NCBI RefSeq assembly: GCF_004358165.1
Contig: NZ_SMTG01000002.1
Span: forward strand, 372,001 to 436,000
Source: Luteimonas terrae
GTDB lineage: Bacteria > Pseudomonadota > Gammaproteobacteria > Xanthomonadales > Xanthomonadaceae
Reading direction: 5' to 3'
Length of the DNA stretch: 64,000 bases
Position 1 is the first letter of the stretch; each line of letters begins with the position of its first letter. Both the position numbers and the translations under genes were made by a program. The notes beneath the pieces were generated by a model. It saw only the letters and a program-made list of their open reading frames with translations, had not been told where the DNA came from and did no database searches. Shown here in pieces: positions 18,341 through 25,733 of the stretch.

Positions 18341-19753
18341 TCAGCGCACGCGCTGGATGCTGGTGATGCGGTCGATGGTGAAGCCGTCGGCGCCCGACAG
18401 CATCGGTGTGACCGGCGTGACCACGACGCCGTTAAGCGGCAGGCGCACGATGTCACCGGCGGCATCGCGCACGCTCATGCCGGCGGTGTCGTGGATCACC
18501 CAGGGTTCGCCGTCGACGTGGCCGATGACCATCATCACGTGGCCGGGAATGAACACCATGTCGCCCACGTCGGCCTCGCGCAGCAGCTGCAGGCGCGTCG
18601 CATGGGACATGTTCGGCGTGACTTCGATGCGGTCCAATGCCGGGCTCACCGCCTGCGCGCTGGTATTGCGCGGCAGCAGGATGCCGACGCTGCGGTAGAT
18701 CTCCGACACGAAGCCACTGCAGTCGCGCGCGTTATAGGCATGTCCCCAGCCGTAGCGTTCACCGAGGAACTTGAAGGCCTGGCGGATCAACGCCGCGCGG
18801 GTGTACGGCAACACGTCGTCGGCGACATCGTCGGCAGCCGGCAGCAGGGCCGGTGCGAACGACAGTGCGCCGTCGTCGGCGCGAACCGGTAGTTCGACGA
18901 CGTGACCGAAGGCGGGCACCTGGCCGTGCAGTGCACGCGCGACGTTCCAGTCCGCGCGCGGCACGCGCACGCCCATCTCGAGCTGGACGTCGGACACCTC
19001 CGGCGCCTGCGGCGTGAACACCGTGCGCGCGGTCGCGCCGGTGACGACGACGCCTTCGGCGGCACGCGCGGCATAGCCCGCAACTTCGGACTGCCCGCCG
19101 ATCGCGACATGCTTCGACTCGATCCAGGCGCGATAGCGCTCGCTGACGACGAACAGCCAGTCGCCGTCGCGGCTTGCATGCAGCACCGCGACCGGAGTGC
19201 CGGGAAACAGCGCGTCCTCCTGGAAGCGGTCGATGTCGGTATCGTCGGGCCGGCTGAAGACGCGGGTCGCGGTCGGGAACGCGCGCAGATCGGCGCGGCG
19301 CACGACCAGACCGAAGCGCGGCGCGACCTGCCCGGGCAGGACGTCGAGCGCGAGCGCGTCGAGCCACGCGTCGAACATCGCCGCCGACACCGCCCCCTGT
19401 GCAGTGAAACGTGGTGCGGAGGGCCGTCTGGAGATCGCCTCGATCCACTCGGCAACGGTGCGTCCCTCGATACGCGCGGGCAGCGCGAGCGGATCGAAGA
19501 TCGAGGCGTCCTCTCGGCGCATGCCTGCGTTCTGCGCCGCGATCGCGGCCGCGTCGAGCACGACCGTATCAGGCGCGTCGAGTCGCGCGATCCACGCATC
19601 CGGCGACAGCATCGACGCGGTGAGTCCGGGAATCGGACCGGTGGCTGTGGAGGCGTGCATGGCGCCGGGCGCAGGCAGCAGCGCGACGAGTGCGAGCAGC
19701 GTCGCCGTCGTCCAGCGCAGCGCGGACGGGGTCAGTCGGATCGATCGCATCAC
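18341..19753 (-). CDS. NlpC/P60 (C40) endopeptidase with SH3-type domains, exported
   Basis: 470 residues. A signal peptide (about residues 1-35) is followed by an N-terminal helical region, two SH3-like segments (about 140-290), and a C-terminal NlpC/P60 domain. The catalytic Cys is in NARDCSGFV (near 344) and the His in VGDMVFIPGHVMMVIGH. Such enzymes cut gamma-D-Glu-diaminopimelate bonds in murein stem peptides and release L-Ala-D-Glu, the substrate of the epimerase next to it. It is the first gene of the leftward operon, with a promoter-like pair upstream. Confidence 0.92.
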   Translation of the reverse strand: MMRSIRLTPSALRWTTATLLALVALLPAPGAMHASTATGPIPGLTASMLSPDAWIARLDAPDTVVLDAAAIAAQNAGMRREDASIFDPLALPARIEGRTVAEWIEAISRRPSAPRFTAQGAVSAAMFDAWLDALALDVLPGQVAPRFGLVVRRADLRAFPTATRVFSRPDDTDIDRFQEDALFPGTPVAVLHASRDGDWLFVVSERYRAWIESKHVAIGGQSEVAGYAARAAEGVVVTGATARTVFTPQAPEVSDVQLEMGVRVPRADWNVARALHGQVPAFGHVVELPVRADDGALSFAPALLPAADDVADDVLPYTRAALIRQAFKFLGERYGWGHAYNARDCSGFVSEIYRSVGILLPRNTSAQAVSPALDRIEVTPNMSHATRLQLLREADVGDMVFIPGHVMMVIGHVDGEPWVIHDTAGMSVRDAAGDIVRLPLNGVVVTPVTPMLSGADGFTIDRITSIQRVR

Positions 19754-19805
19754 GGCTCCTGCGGTCGGGGGCGGACGTCGCGCAACCTGGTGCGGACGGC
19801 CTTCG

Positions 19806-19833
19806 AGAATATTTGTTTTCCATCTCAGGACAA
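19806..19833 (-). promoter_or_regulatory. Candidate promoter of the leftward murein-peptide operon
   Basis: On the minus strand, TTGTCC (19828-19833) and TATTCT (19806-19811) are separated by 16 bases. It lies 53 bases before the C40 peptidase start in the shared divergent region. Confidence 0.5.
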
Positions 19834-19847
19834 GGCGGAATAATTAA

Positions 19848-19877
19848 TTGACACAGCTTCGTGACGGGTGGTAATCA
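19848..19877 (+). promoter_or_regulatory. Candidate promoter of the TonB-dependent receptor
   Basis: TTGACA (19848-19853), an 18-base spacer, then TAATCA (19872-19877). It lies in an AT-rich patch of the divergent region, about 123 bases before the receptor start, which leaves room for an operator or leader. Confidence 0.55.
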
Positions 19878-20000
19878 CGATGTCATGCACGTCCTGCAAG
19901 GGGGCCCGCCAAGGGCGGACGGGCTGTTCTCGATGTCGGCCATGCCCGCGCATGCGCCGGCGTTGCGCATCGCGTCGCCACGCCACCCAGGGGAAACCGC

Positions 20001-22796
20001 ATGTCCCGCAGCTCCGTTCCGTATCCCGTTCCCGGCTGTCTGAGCGCTGCACTGCTGCTGGCGCTCGCGATGCCGGCCGCCGCCCAGACGACTTCCGCAG
20101 CCGACGATCGCGTCAGCACGCTCGACCAGGTACAGGTCACCGGCTCGCGCATCGCGCGCACCGAAATCGAAGGGCCTGCGCCGGTCACGGTGATCACCGC
20201 CGAGGAGATCCGGAAGCAGGGCTTCAGCACCGTCTGGGAATCGCTGGGCACGCTGACCCAGTTCACCGGCAACACGCTCAACGAGTCCGACCAGACCGGC
20301 AACTCGCCGAACGGGCAGTTCATGAATCTGCGCGGCCTGGGCCCCGGCTACCAGCTGATCCTGCTCAACGGCCAGCGCCTGGCCGACTATCCTCAGGCCT
20401 ACGGCTCGAACGGCACCGCGGTGAGCCTGGGCAGCATTCCGGCCGCGGCGATCGAGCGCATCGAGGTGATGAGCGGTGGCGCGTCGGCGATCTACGGCTC
20501 GGACGCGGTCGCCGGCGTGGTCAACATCATCACCAAGGAGAATTTCAGCGGCGACACCATCCGTCTGCGCGGCGGCACCACGACGCAGGGCGGCGGCGAT
20601 ACCGGACTGTTCCAGTGGACCGGCGGCCGCACCGGCGAACGCTGGAGCCTGACCTACGCGCTGGAGCGGCTGGATCGCGAGGAGATCGTCGCTGCGCAGC
20701 GCGATCTGACCTATCTGGCGCATCCGCAGTACCGCACCAACCCCGAGCGCCCGACCGCGTCGATCAGCGGCGTGTATTTCCGCGCCGGCAACAACTATCT
20801 GTGGCGCAATGACGCCGGCGCGCTGTCGCCGTCCTACCAGGCCTTGCTGGAGGCCTGCGATGCGACCAATCCCGATTTCGTGCCCTTCCATTCGACAGCC
20901 TCCGTCGCGGTGCCCAACCGCTGCGGCGCGCTGGGCTACTACGATGCGCGCTCGATCCAGAACGCCTACGGCAAGACCTCGGCCTACGTCTCGGGCAGCT
21001 TCGATTTCAGCGACACGCTGACCGGCTATGCGCAACTGCTCGGCAGCGATTCGAACGACAAGAGTTCCAGCCAGACGCACTACTACATCGGCGAAGGCCC
21101 GTTCACCGTACAGGACCCGGTGCGCGGTCTGGTGACCGCGCAGCGCATCTTCCTGCCCGGTGAAGTCGGCGGTACCAAATACATCGAGTACGACGAGCGC
21201 GCGTGGTCGATCAACGCCGGCCTGCGCGGCACGCTGGGTGACGGCCGTTTCGACTGGGACGCCAGCGTCACCTCGTCGCGCTTCGAGATCACCACCACGC
21301 GACCGCGCTTCCTGACCCGCGCGGTGCGCGACTACTACATGGGCCCGATCCTCGGCTATACCGCCAATGGCACCGAGATCCGCGAGTTCTACACCGATCG
21401 GCTGTTCGCACCGGGCTCGGCAGCGCTGTATGACCGACTCACGACCACCGTCGTCAGCAGCGGCGTGTCGAAGTCCGACCAGGCCCAGTTCGTCTTCAGC
21501 GGCCCGCTGGTCGATCTGCCGGCCGGTCCGCTGCAGATGGCGGCCGTCGTCGAAGCGGCGAAGCAGGAATATTCGCTGACACCCGATCCGCGCACGACCG
21601 TCGACTACACCGGTCCCGATCGCGTCTACAACCTGACCAGCACGCCCGGCGGCGGCCCGCGCAACCGCTACGCGGCCGGCCTCGAATTCCGCGTGCCGGT
21701 GTTCTCGCGTCTCGAGGCCACGCTCGCCGGTCGCTACGACAAGTACGACGACATCACCTCGGTCGACGACGCGATCACCTGGCAGGCCGGTCTGGAATGG
21801 CGCCCGTTCGATACGCTGCTGTTGCGCGGCGCGCATGCGACGAGCTTCCGCGCGCCCGATCTGCTGTGGATCTACGCAGGGACGACCGGGTCCAATCCTT
21901 TCGTCAAGGACGAATATCTGTGCAGGCTCAATGGCGTTCCGGTAGATGACCCGACGGATGCCTGCAATGCTGCATTCAATTACCAGACCTACATGACCCA
22001 GACGTCCAATCCTCTGCTTGAAGAGGAGAAGGGCAAATCGACCACGCTCGGTTTCGTCTGGGACGTCCTGCCCAACCTGTCGGTCAGCGCCGACTGGTAT
22101 CGCATCGAGCTGGAAGGTCGCGTCCAGACGCTTCCGACCAACTATTACCTCGAGCAGGAAGCCAACTGTCGTCTGGGCCAGGATCGCGACGGCAATGCCG
22201 TCGACACCGGTTCGCAGGCCTGCCAGTTCTACGCCGGCGCGGTGCAGCGCGTGGTGTCCGACCTCAATCCGGACGGCCGCATCACCCGCTTCGCCACCTA
22301 TCCGATCAACGCCACGCTGATGCGCACCGAGGGACTCGATGCGTCGTTGCGCTACGGCCTCGATCTCGGCGGGTGGGGCGACCTCAATCTGCAGGCCGGC
22401 TATACGCACGTGCTCGAATTCGAGGTTGCGCAGTTCGCCGACCAGCCACTGAGCGACGTGCGCAGCACCGTCGAGTACAACAGCCAGCGCAGCCGCGCCA
22501 ACTGGCGCGCCGCCTGGTCGAACGACGGCTGGAACGCGAGCCTCTACGGGTACCGCTACGGCAGTCGGCCGAACTACAACGGCACCGCGATTCCCGGCCG
22601 CACTTCGGGCTACGTGATCTGGAATGCCGACGTGTCGCATGCGATCACCGAGAACGTCACGCTCGGCATCAGCGTGCTCAACCTGCTCGACGAAATGCCG
22701 CCGCGCGATGACTCGCACACCGCGTGGCCGTACTTCGCCAGCAGCTACAGCGCGATCGGACGGCAGGTGTTCGCCAACATCACCTTCGATTTCTGA
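20001..22796 (+). CDS. TonB-dependent outer-membrane receptor
   Basis: 931 residues. A signal peptide ends near AMPAAAQ (residue 29). A plug domain begins LDQVQVTGSRI (TonB-box-like) and continues through PVTVITAEEI, FMNLRGLGPGYQLILLNGQR and SIPAAAIERIEVMSGGASA. A 22-strand barrel ends in the aromatic terminus FANITFDF. Several Cys pairs lie in predicted outer loops (C...NRC, CRLNG...DAC, NCRL...QAC). It has no SusD partner. The ligand is unread; divergence from the murein-peptide operon suggests a cell-wall fragment. GGGGAA is upstream of ATG 20001. Confidence 0.93.
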   Translation: MSRSSVPYPVPGCLSAALLLALAMPAAAQTTSAADDRVSTLDQVQVTGSRIARTEIEGPAPVTVITAEEIRKQGFSTVWESLGTLTQFTGNTLNESDQTGNSPNGQFMNLRGLGPGYQLILLNGQRLADYPQAYGSNGTAVSLGSIPAAAIERIEVMSGGASAIYGSDAVAGVVNIITKENFSGDTIRLRGGTTTQGGGDTGLFQWTGGRTGERWSLTYALERLDREEIVAAQRDLTYLAHPQYRTNPERPTASISGVYFRAGNNYLWRNDAGALSPSYQALLEACDATNPDFVPFHSTASVAVPNRCGALGYYDARSIQNAYGKTSAYVSGSFDFSDTLTGYAQLLGSDSNDKSSSQTHYYIGEGPFTVQDPVRGLVTAQRIFLPGEVGGTKYIEYDERAWSINAGLRGTLGDGRFDWDASVTSSRFEITTTRPRFLTRAVRDYYMGPILGYTANGTEIREFYTDRLFAPGSAALYDRLTTTVVSSGVSKSDQAQFVFSGPLVDLPAGPLQMAAVVEAAKQEYSLTPDPRTTVDYTGPDRVYNLTSTPGGGPRNRYAAGLEFRVPVFSRLEATLAGRYDKYDDITSVDDAITWQAGLEWRPFDTLLLRGAHATSFRAPDLLWIYAGTTGSNPFVKDEYLCRLNGVPVDDPTDACNAAFNYQTYMTQTSNPLLEEEKGKSTTLGFVWDVLPNLSVSADWYRIELEGRVQTLPTNYYLEQEANCRLGQDRDGNAVDTGSQACQFYAGAVQRVVSDLNPDGRITRFATYPINATLMRTEGLDASLRYGLDLGGWGDLNLQAGYTHVLEFEVAQFADQPLSDVRSTVEYNSQRSRANWRAAWSNDGWNASLYGYRYGSRPNYNGTAIPGRTSGYVIWNADVSHAITENVTLGISVLNLLDEMPPRDDSHTAWPYFASSYSAIGRQVFANITFDF

Positions 22797-22800
22797 CGAC

Positions 22801-24369
22801 GTGTCGCGACGCATCGCGCGCTGGGTCTCGATCGCCTGTCTCGCGTTGGCAGGGCAGGCGGCCGGCACCGAGCGCGTCGATCCGGCGGGACTCGCCGCAC
22901 TCGTCGACGACGCGGTCGCGCGCTACGACCTGCCGGGCGTCGCGGTCGGCGTGGTCGTCGACGGCGAGGTCGTGCTGCGGCATGCGCGTGGCGAACTGCG
23001 CGCGGGGCAGGGCGAGCCGATCGATGCGGACACGCTGTTCAAGATCGCGTCCAACAGCAAGGCGATGACCGCGGCGGTGCTCGCGCGCCAGGTCGATGCG
23101 GGCCTGCTGCGCTGGGACGATCCGGTCGTGCGCCATCTGCCCGGCTTCCGCATGGCCGACGACTGGGTCACGCGCGAGATGCAGGTACGCGACCTGCTGA
23201 TCCACAACAGCGGCCTCGGGCCCGGTGCGGGCGATCTGATGCTGTGGCCGTCTCCGAACCGGTTCACGCGCGCGCAGGTCATCGAAGGGCTGCGCCACCT
23301 GCAGCCGCGCTGGAGCTTTCGCTCGCGCTACGCCTACGACAACTCGCTGTACATCGTGGCCGGCGAAGTCGCCGCGGCGGTGGCCGGCGTGCCCTTCGAT
23401 GCACTGGTCCGGCGCGAGGTCTTCGCACCGCTCGGCATGACCCGTTGCCAGGCCGGCAGCTGGCAGCGTGACGCGGTGGGCAACGTCGCCCAGCCGCATG
23501 CGCGCATCGATGGCCGCCATGTCGTGGTGCGGGCTGACGAGGCGACGATTCCCGACGAGCCGATGATGGCCGCCGGCGGCCTGCGCTGCAGTCTGGACGA
23601 CATGCTGCGCTGGGCGCAGGTCTGGCTCGAGCCGGACGCGTCGCAAGGCAGCGCGCCCTGGTTGTCGCGGACGCAACGCGATGCCATGTGGACCGCGCAC
23701 ATGCCGATGCCCCTGACGGCGCGCATGCGCGAATGGGATCGCAGCCATTTTTCCGCCTACGGCTACGGCTGGCGTCTGACCGATGTCGACGGCACCGCGA
23801 AGGTCTCGCACACCGGCACGCTCAAGGGCATGTATTCGGCACTGACGCTGCTGCCCGAGCGCGGCGTCGGCATCGTCGTACTGATCAACGGCGACGCCGA
23901 CGAGGCGCGCACGGTCCTGATGCAGGCGCTGGTCAAGCAGTTCACTGCGAGCAACGGCGTGCACGACGTCTCGCATTACGCATCGCTGCTTGCGTCTGAG
24001 CGTGCGGTGCAGGGCGACCCGACGCCGTTGTTGCGCGGCAGGTCCAGCGCGCCGACACCGCGGCGGCTCGCGCACGTGCTGGGACGTTGGCGCGATCCCT
24101 GGTTCGGTGACGTCACGATCTGCCGGCAGGGCGAGGCGACCGTCTTCGCATCGGAGCGCTCGCCGAAGCTGCACGGCGACGTGGTCGCCGTCGGCGAGCG
24201 CCTGCAGGTGCGATGGCGCGAGGCGGATGTCGACGTCGATGCATGGCTGCTGCCGTCGAGACGCCATGGCGACGCCCCGACGCTGCACATGGCGAAGGTC
24301 GATCCGGACGCGGACTTTAGCTACGACTTCGAGGATCTCGCGTTCGTGCATGCCGGCGATTGCCGCTGA
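22801..24369 (+). CDS. Exported serine hydrolase (beta-lactamase/D-aminopeptidase family) with DUF3471-like tail
   Basis: 522 residues from GTG 22801, 4 bases after the receptor stop. A signal peptide (about residues 1-21) is followed by a class C-like fold. The nucleophile Ser-x-x-Lys is SNSK near residue 84, Tyr-x-Asn is YDN near 178, and HTG near 336 stands in for KTG. The C-terminal 100 residues resemble DUF3471. Relatives include D-aminopeptidases and esterases that cleave D-amino-acid peptides. Coupling to the receptor suggests processing of the imported or bound ligand in the periplasm. Antibiotic resistance is not implied. Confidence 0.87.
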   Translation: MSRRIARWVSIACLALAGQAAGTERVDPAGLAALVDDAVARYDLPGVAVGVVVDGEVVLRHARGELRAGQGEPIDADTLFKIASNSKAMTAAVLARQVDAGLLRWDDPVVRHLPGFRMADDWVTREMQVRDLLIHNSGLGPGAGDLMLWPSPNRFTRAQVIEGLRHLQPRWSFRSRYAYDNSLYIVAGEVAAAVAGVPFDALVRREVFAPLGMTRCQAGSWQRDAVGNVAQPHARIDGRHVVVRADEATIPDEPMMAAGGLRCSLDDMLRWAQVWLEPDASQGSAPWLSRTQRDAMWTAHMPMPLTARMREWDRSHFSAYGYGWRLTDVDGTAKVSHTGTLKGMYSALTLLPERGVGIVVLINGDADEARTVLMQALVKQFTASNGVHDVSHYASLLASERAVQGDPTPLLRGRSSAPTPRRLAHVLGRWRDPWFGDVTICRQGEATVFASERSPKLHGDVVAVGERLQVRWREADVDVDAWLLPSRRHGDAPTLHMAKVDPDADFSYDFEDLAFVHAGDCR

Positions 24370-24408
24370 CGCATCGCGCTTCCGCAGCAGCCAGCGTACA
24401 AACGAAAA

Positions 24409-24434
24409 ACCCCTGCATTTCTGCAGGGGTTTTC
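24409..24434. terminator. Bidirectional terminator between serine hydrolase and tRNA-Asp copy 1
   Basis: ACCCCTGCA-TTTC-TGCAGGGGT stem with a T tract on the plus side (TTTTC) and an A tract (AAAAA) before it. It can end both the rightward hydrolase and the leftward tRNA transcripts. Confidence 0.85.
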
Positions 24435-24442
24435 GCTACAAC

Positions 24443-24519
24443 TGGCGGAGCGGACGGGACTCGAACCCGCGACCTCCGGCGTGACAGGCCAGCATTCTAA
24501 CCAACTGAACTACCGCTCC
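24443..24519 (-). tRNA. tRNA-Asp (GTC), copy 1
   Basis: 77 bases with encoded CCA. The acceptor stem GGAGCGG, the loop around CTGTCAC and the anticodon GTC match tRNA-Asp. It is identical to the copy at 25002-25078. Confidence 0.97.
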
Positions 24520-24529
24520 GAGGCGCGAG

Positions 24530-24535
24530 ATTCTA
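24530..24535 (-). promoter_or_regulatory. -10 of tRNA-Asp copy 1
   Basis: On the minus strand TAGAAT ends 10 bases before the tRNA. A weak TTCCCA lies 16 bases further upstream. Confidence 0.55.
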
Positions 24536-24966
24536 CATGGATTTCGGAGCTTGGGAAGAGGGTGCGAGCACTTTTTTTCATCGTGCGCGAAACGCGTGTC
24601 GAACGCCTGCTCCGGGCCTTCCGTGATCCACGCTGTCCGCGGCGCGCAGCGCTGCGACCGAGGCCGCTCCGACCGATGCATTCCGTGACGCGCGGTGATG
24701 TAAACGCGCGATGCGTCTGGCATGTGGGGCGCGCGCGATTTCAGCACCGCGAGAATTCCCATCTACCTGCGACCGCAGGTTGCCGGGATGCGCACCCGCC
24801 CAACGGGCAGAGCACGAGGTCCGAAAGCAGAGGCGTCATCGGGCACCGGCGCTCGCGCTTCGTGGCACGCGGCAGCCGACGCTTCGACCGCTTTGTGCAG
24901 CTGCCAATGCGTCCGCATCGTCATCGGGCGAGGCGATGACCTTCACGAAAATCGCAGGCAACAAAA
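24536..24966. other. 431-base stretch without a supported gene
   Basis: It lies between the two tRNA-Asp units. Open frames here have no start with a ribosome site, atypical codon use and no recognisable motif; the ones that look long run through the tRNAs. Apart from the tRNA promoter at its left edge I see no conserved structure. Confidence 0.6.
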
Positions 24967-24988
24967 AACCCCGCATCGCTGCGGGGTT
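24967..24988 (-). terminator. Terminator of the hupB-tRNA-Val-tRNA-Asp unit
   Basis: AACCCCGCA-TCGC-TGCGGGGTT. On the minus strand it is followed by a T run (TTTTTTG). Confidence 0.85.
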
Positions 24989-25001
24989 CTCTGTTTATAA
25001 C

Positions 25002-25078
25002 TGGCGGAGCGGACGGGACTCGAACCCGCGACCTCCGGCGTGACAGGCCAGCATTCTAACCAACTGAACTACCGCTCC
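25002..25078 (-). tRNA. tRNA-Asp (GTC), copy 2
   Basis: 77 bases, identical to copy 1, 16 bases downstream of tRNA-Val on the same strand and followed by its own terminator. Confidence 0.97.
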
Positions 25079-25094
25079 GCGCTTTTGAACTCTG

Positions 25095-25169
25095 TGGTGG
25101 GTGCTGAGGGTTTCGAACCCCCGACCCTCTCCGTGTAAAGGAGACGCTCTACCGCTGAGCTAAGCACCC
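25095..25169 (-). tRNA. tRNA-Val (TAC)
   Basis: 75 bases with encoded CCA. The acceptor stem GGGTGCT pairs with AGCACCC. The loop TTTACAC gives anticodon TAC (bases 25135-25137 on the plus strand read GTA). It starts 20 bases after the hupB stop with no terminator between, so it is probably processed from the hupB transcript. Confidence 0.97.
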
Positions 25170-25189
25170 ATGCGGAACAATCGAGCCGC

Positions 25190-25471
25190 TTACTTTACCG
25201 CATCCTTGAGCGCCTTGCCAGCCTTGAATGCAGGCACGGTCGAGGCCGGGATCTGGATCTGTTCCTTGGTCTGCGGGTTCAGACCGGTGCGCGCGGCGCG
25301 CGGACGGGCAACGAACGAACCGAAGCCGACGAAGTTCGCCGCGTCGCCGTTCTTCAGCGCCTCGGTGATGGTGTCGAGCAGGCCGTCGACGGCACGGCCG
25401 GCGTCGGCGCGCGACAGGCCGGACTTCTCGGCGACCGAAGCGATGATGTCGGACTTGGTGAGGTTTGCCAT
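25190..25471 (-). CDS. hupB: DNA-binding protein HU
   Basis: 93 residues, the standard HU length. It begins MANLTKSDIIASVAEK. The conserved core NFVGFGSF is followed by the DNA-gripping arm ARTGLNPQTKEQIQIPA, and it ends FKAGKALKDAVK. HU is the main nucleoid architectural protein. AGAGGAA lies 9 bases before the ATG. In many proteobacteria hupB follows lon and precedes ppiD; here lon is absent and ppiD points the other way. Confidence 0.96.
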   Translation of the reverse strand: MANLTKSDIIASVAEKSGLSRADAGRAVDGLLDTITEALKNGDAANFVGFGSFVARPRAARTGLNPQTKEQIQIPASTVPAFKAGKALKDAVK

Positions 25472-25697
25472 CAGTGAATTCCTCTTCTTCTTGAGATAGC
25501 GACGTGTCGTACGTCTGGATCGTCGGGACCGCAGCGCACCGCGCTGCACGCCCTGACGCGGATTCCGGTCAGGCGCGCATGGTACGCGATCCCCATGGCG
25601 ATTACGACCGCATTCCGGACTGCGACTGAACAGGTTCGAGCGGCGCTGCGAAGCGCTGTGCGGGGCCCGCCGGCCTGCGCGGGCGCGGGCTTATGGG

Positions 25698-25703
25698 TAC
25701 ACT
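25698..25703 (+). promoter_or_regulatory. Candidate -10 for ppiD
   Basis: TACACT, 30 bases before ATG 25734, the same hexamer seen before the DUF6165-like, acpP and 62141 genes. No clear -35. Confidence 0.4.
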
Positions 25704-25733
25704 GGGCGGCTCGCCATCCCCGTGTCCCGACCC

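Noticed and set aside
22801-24369. Calling the serine hydrolase a beta-lactamase resistance gene
   Set aside because: Family resemblance only; the HTG box, DUF3471-like tail and receptor coupling favour a peptidase or esterase.
24436-25043. Open frames of 90-150 codons around the tRNA-Asp genes
   Set aside because: They run through tRNA and terminator sequence; no start with a ribosome site.
25722-25733. GTG 25722 as the ppiD start
   Set aside because: Family members begin with MLQ followed by the anchor helix; ATG 25734 fits and the GTG adds only four residues.
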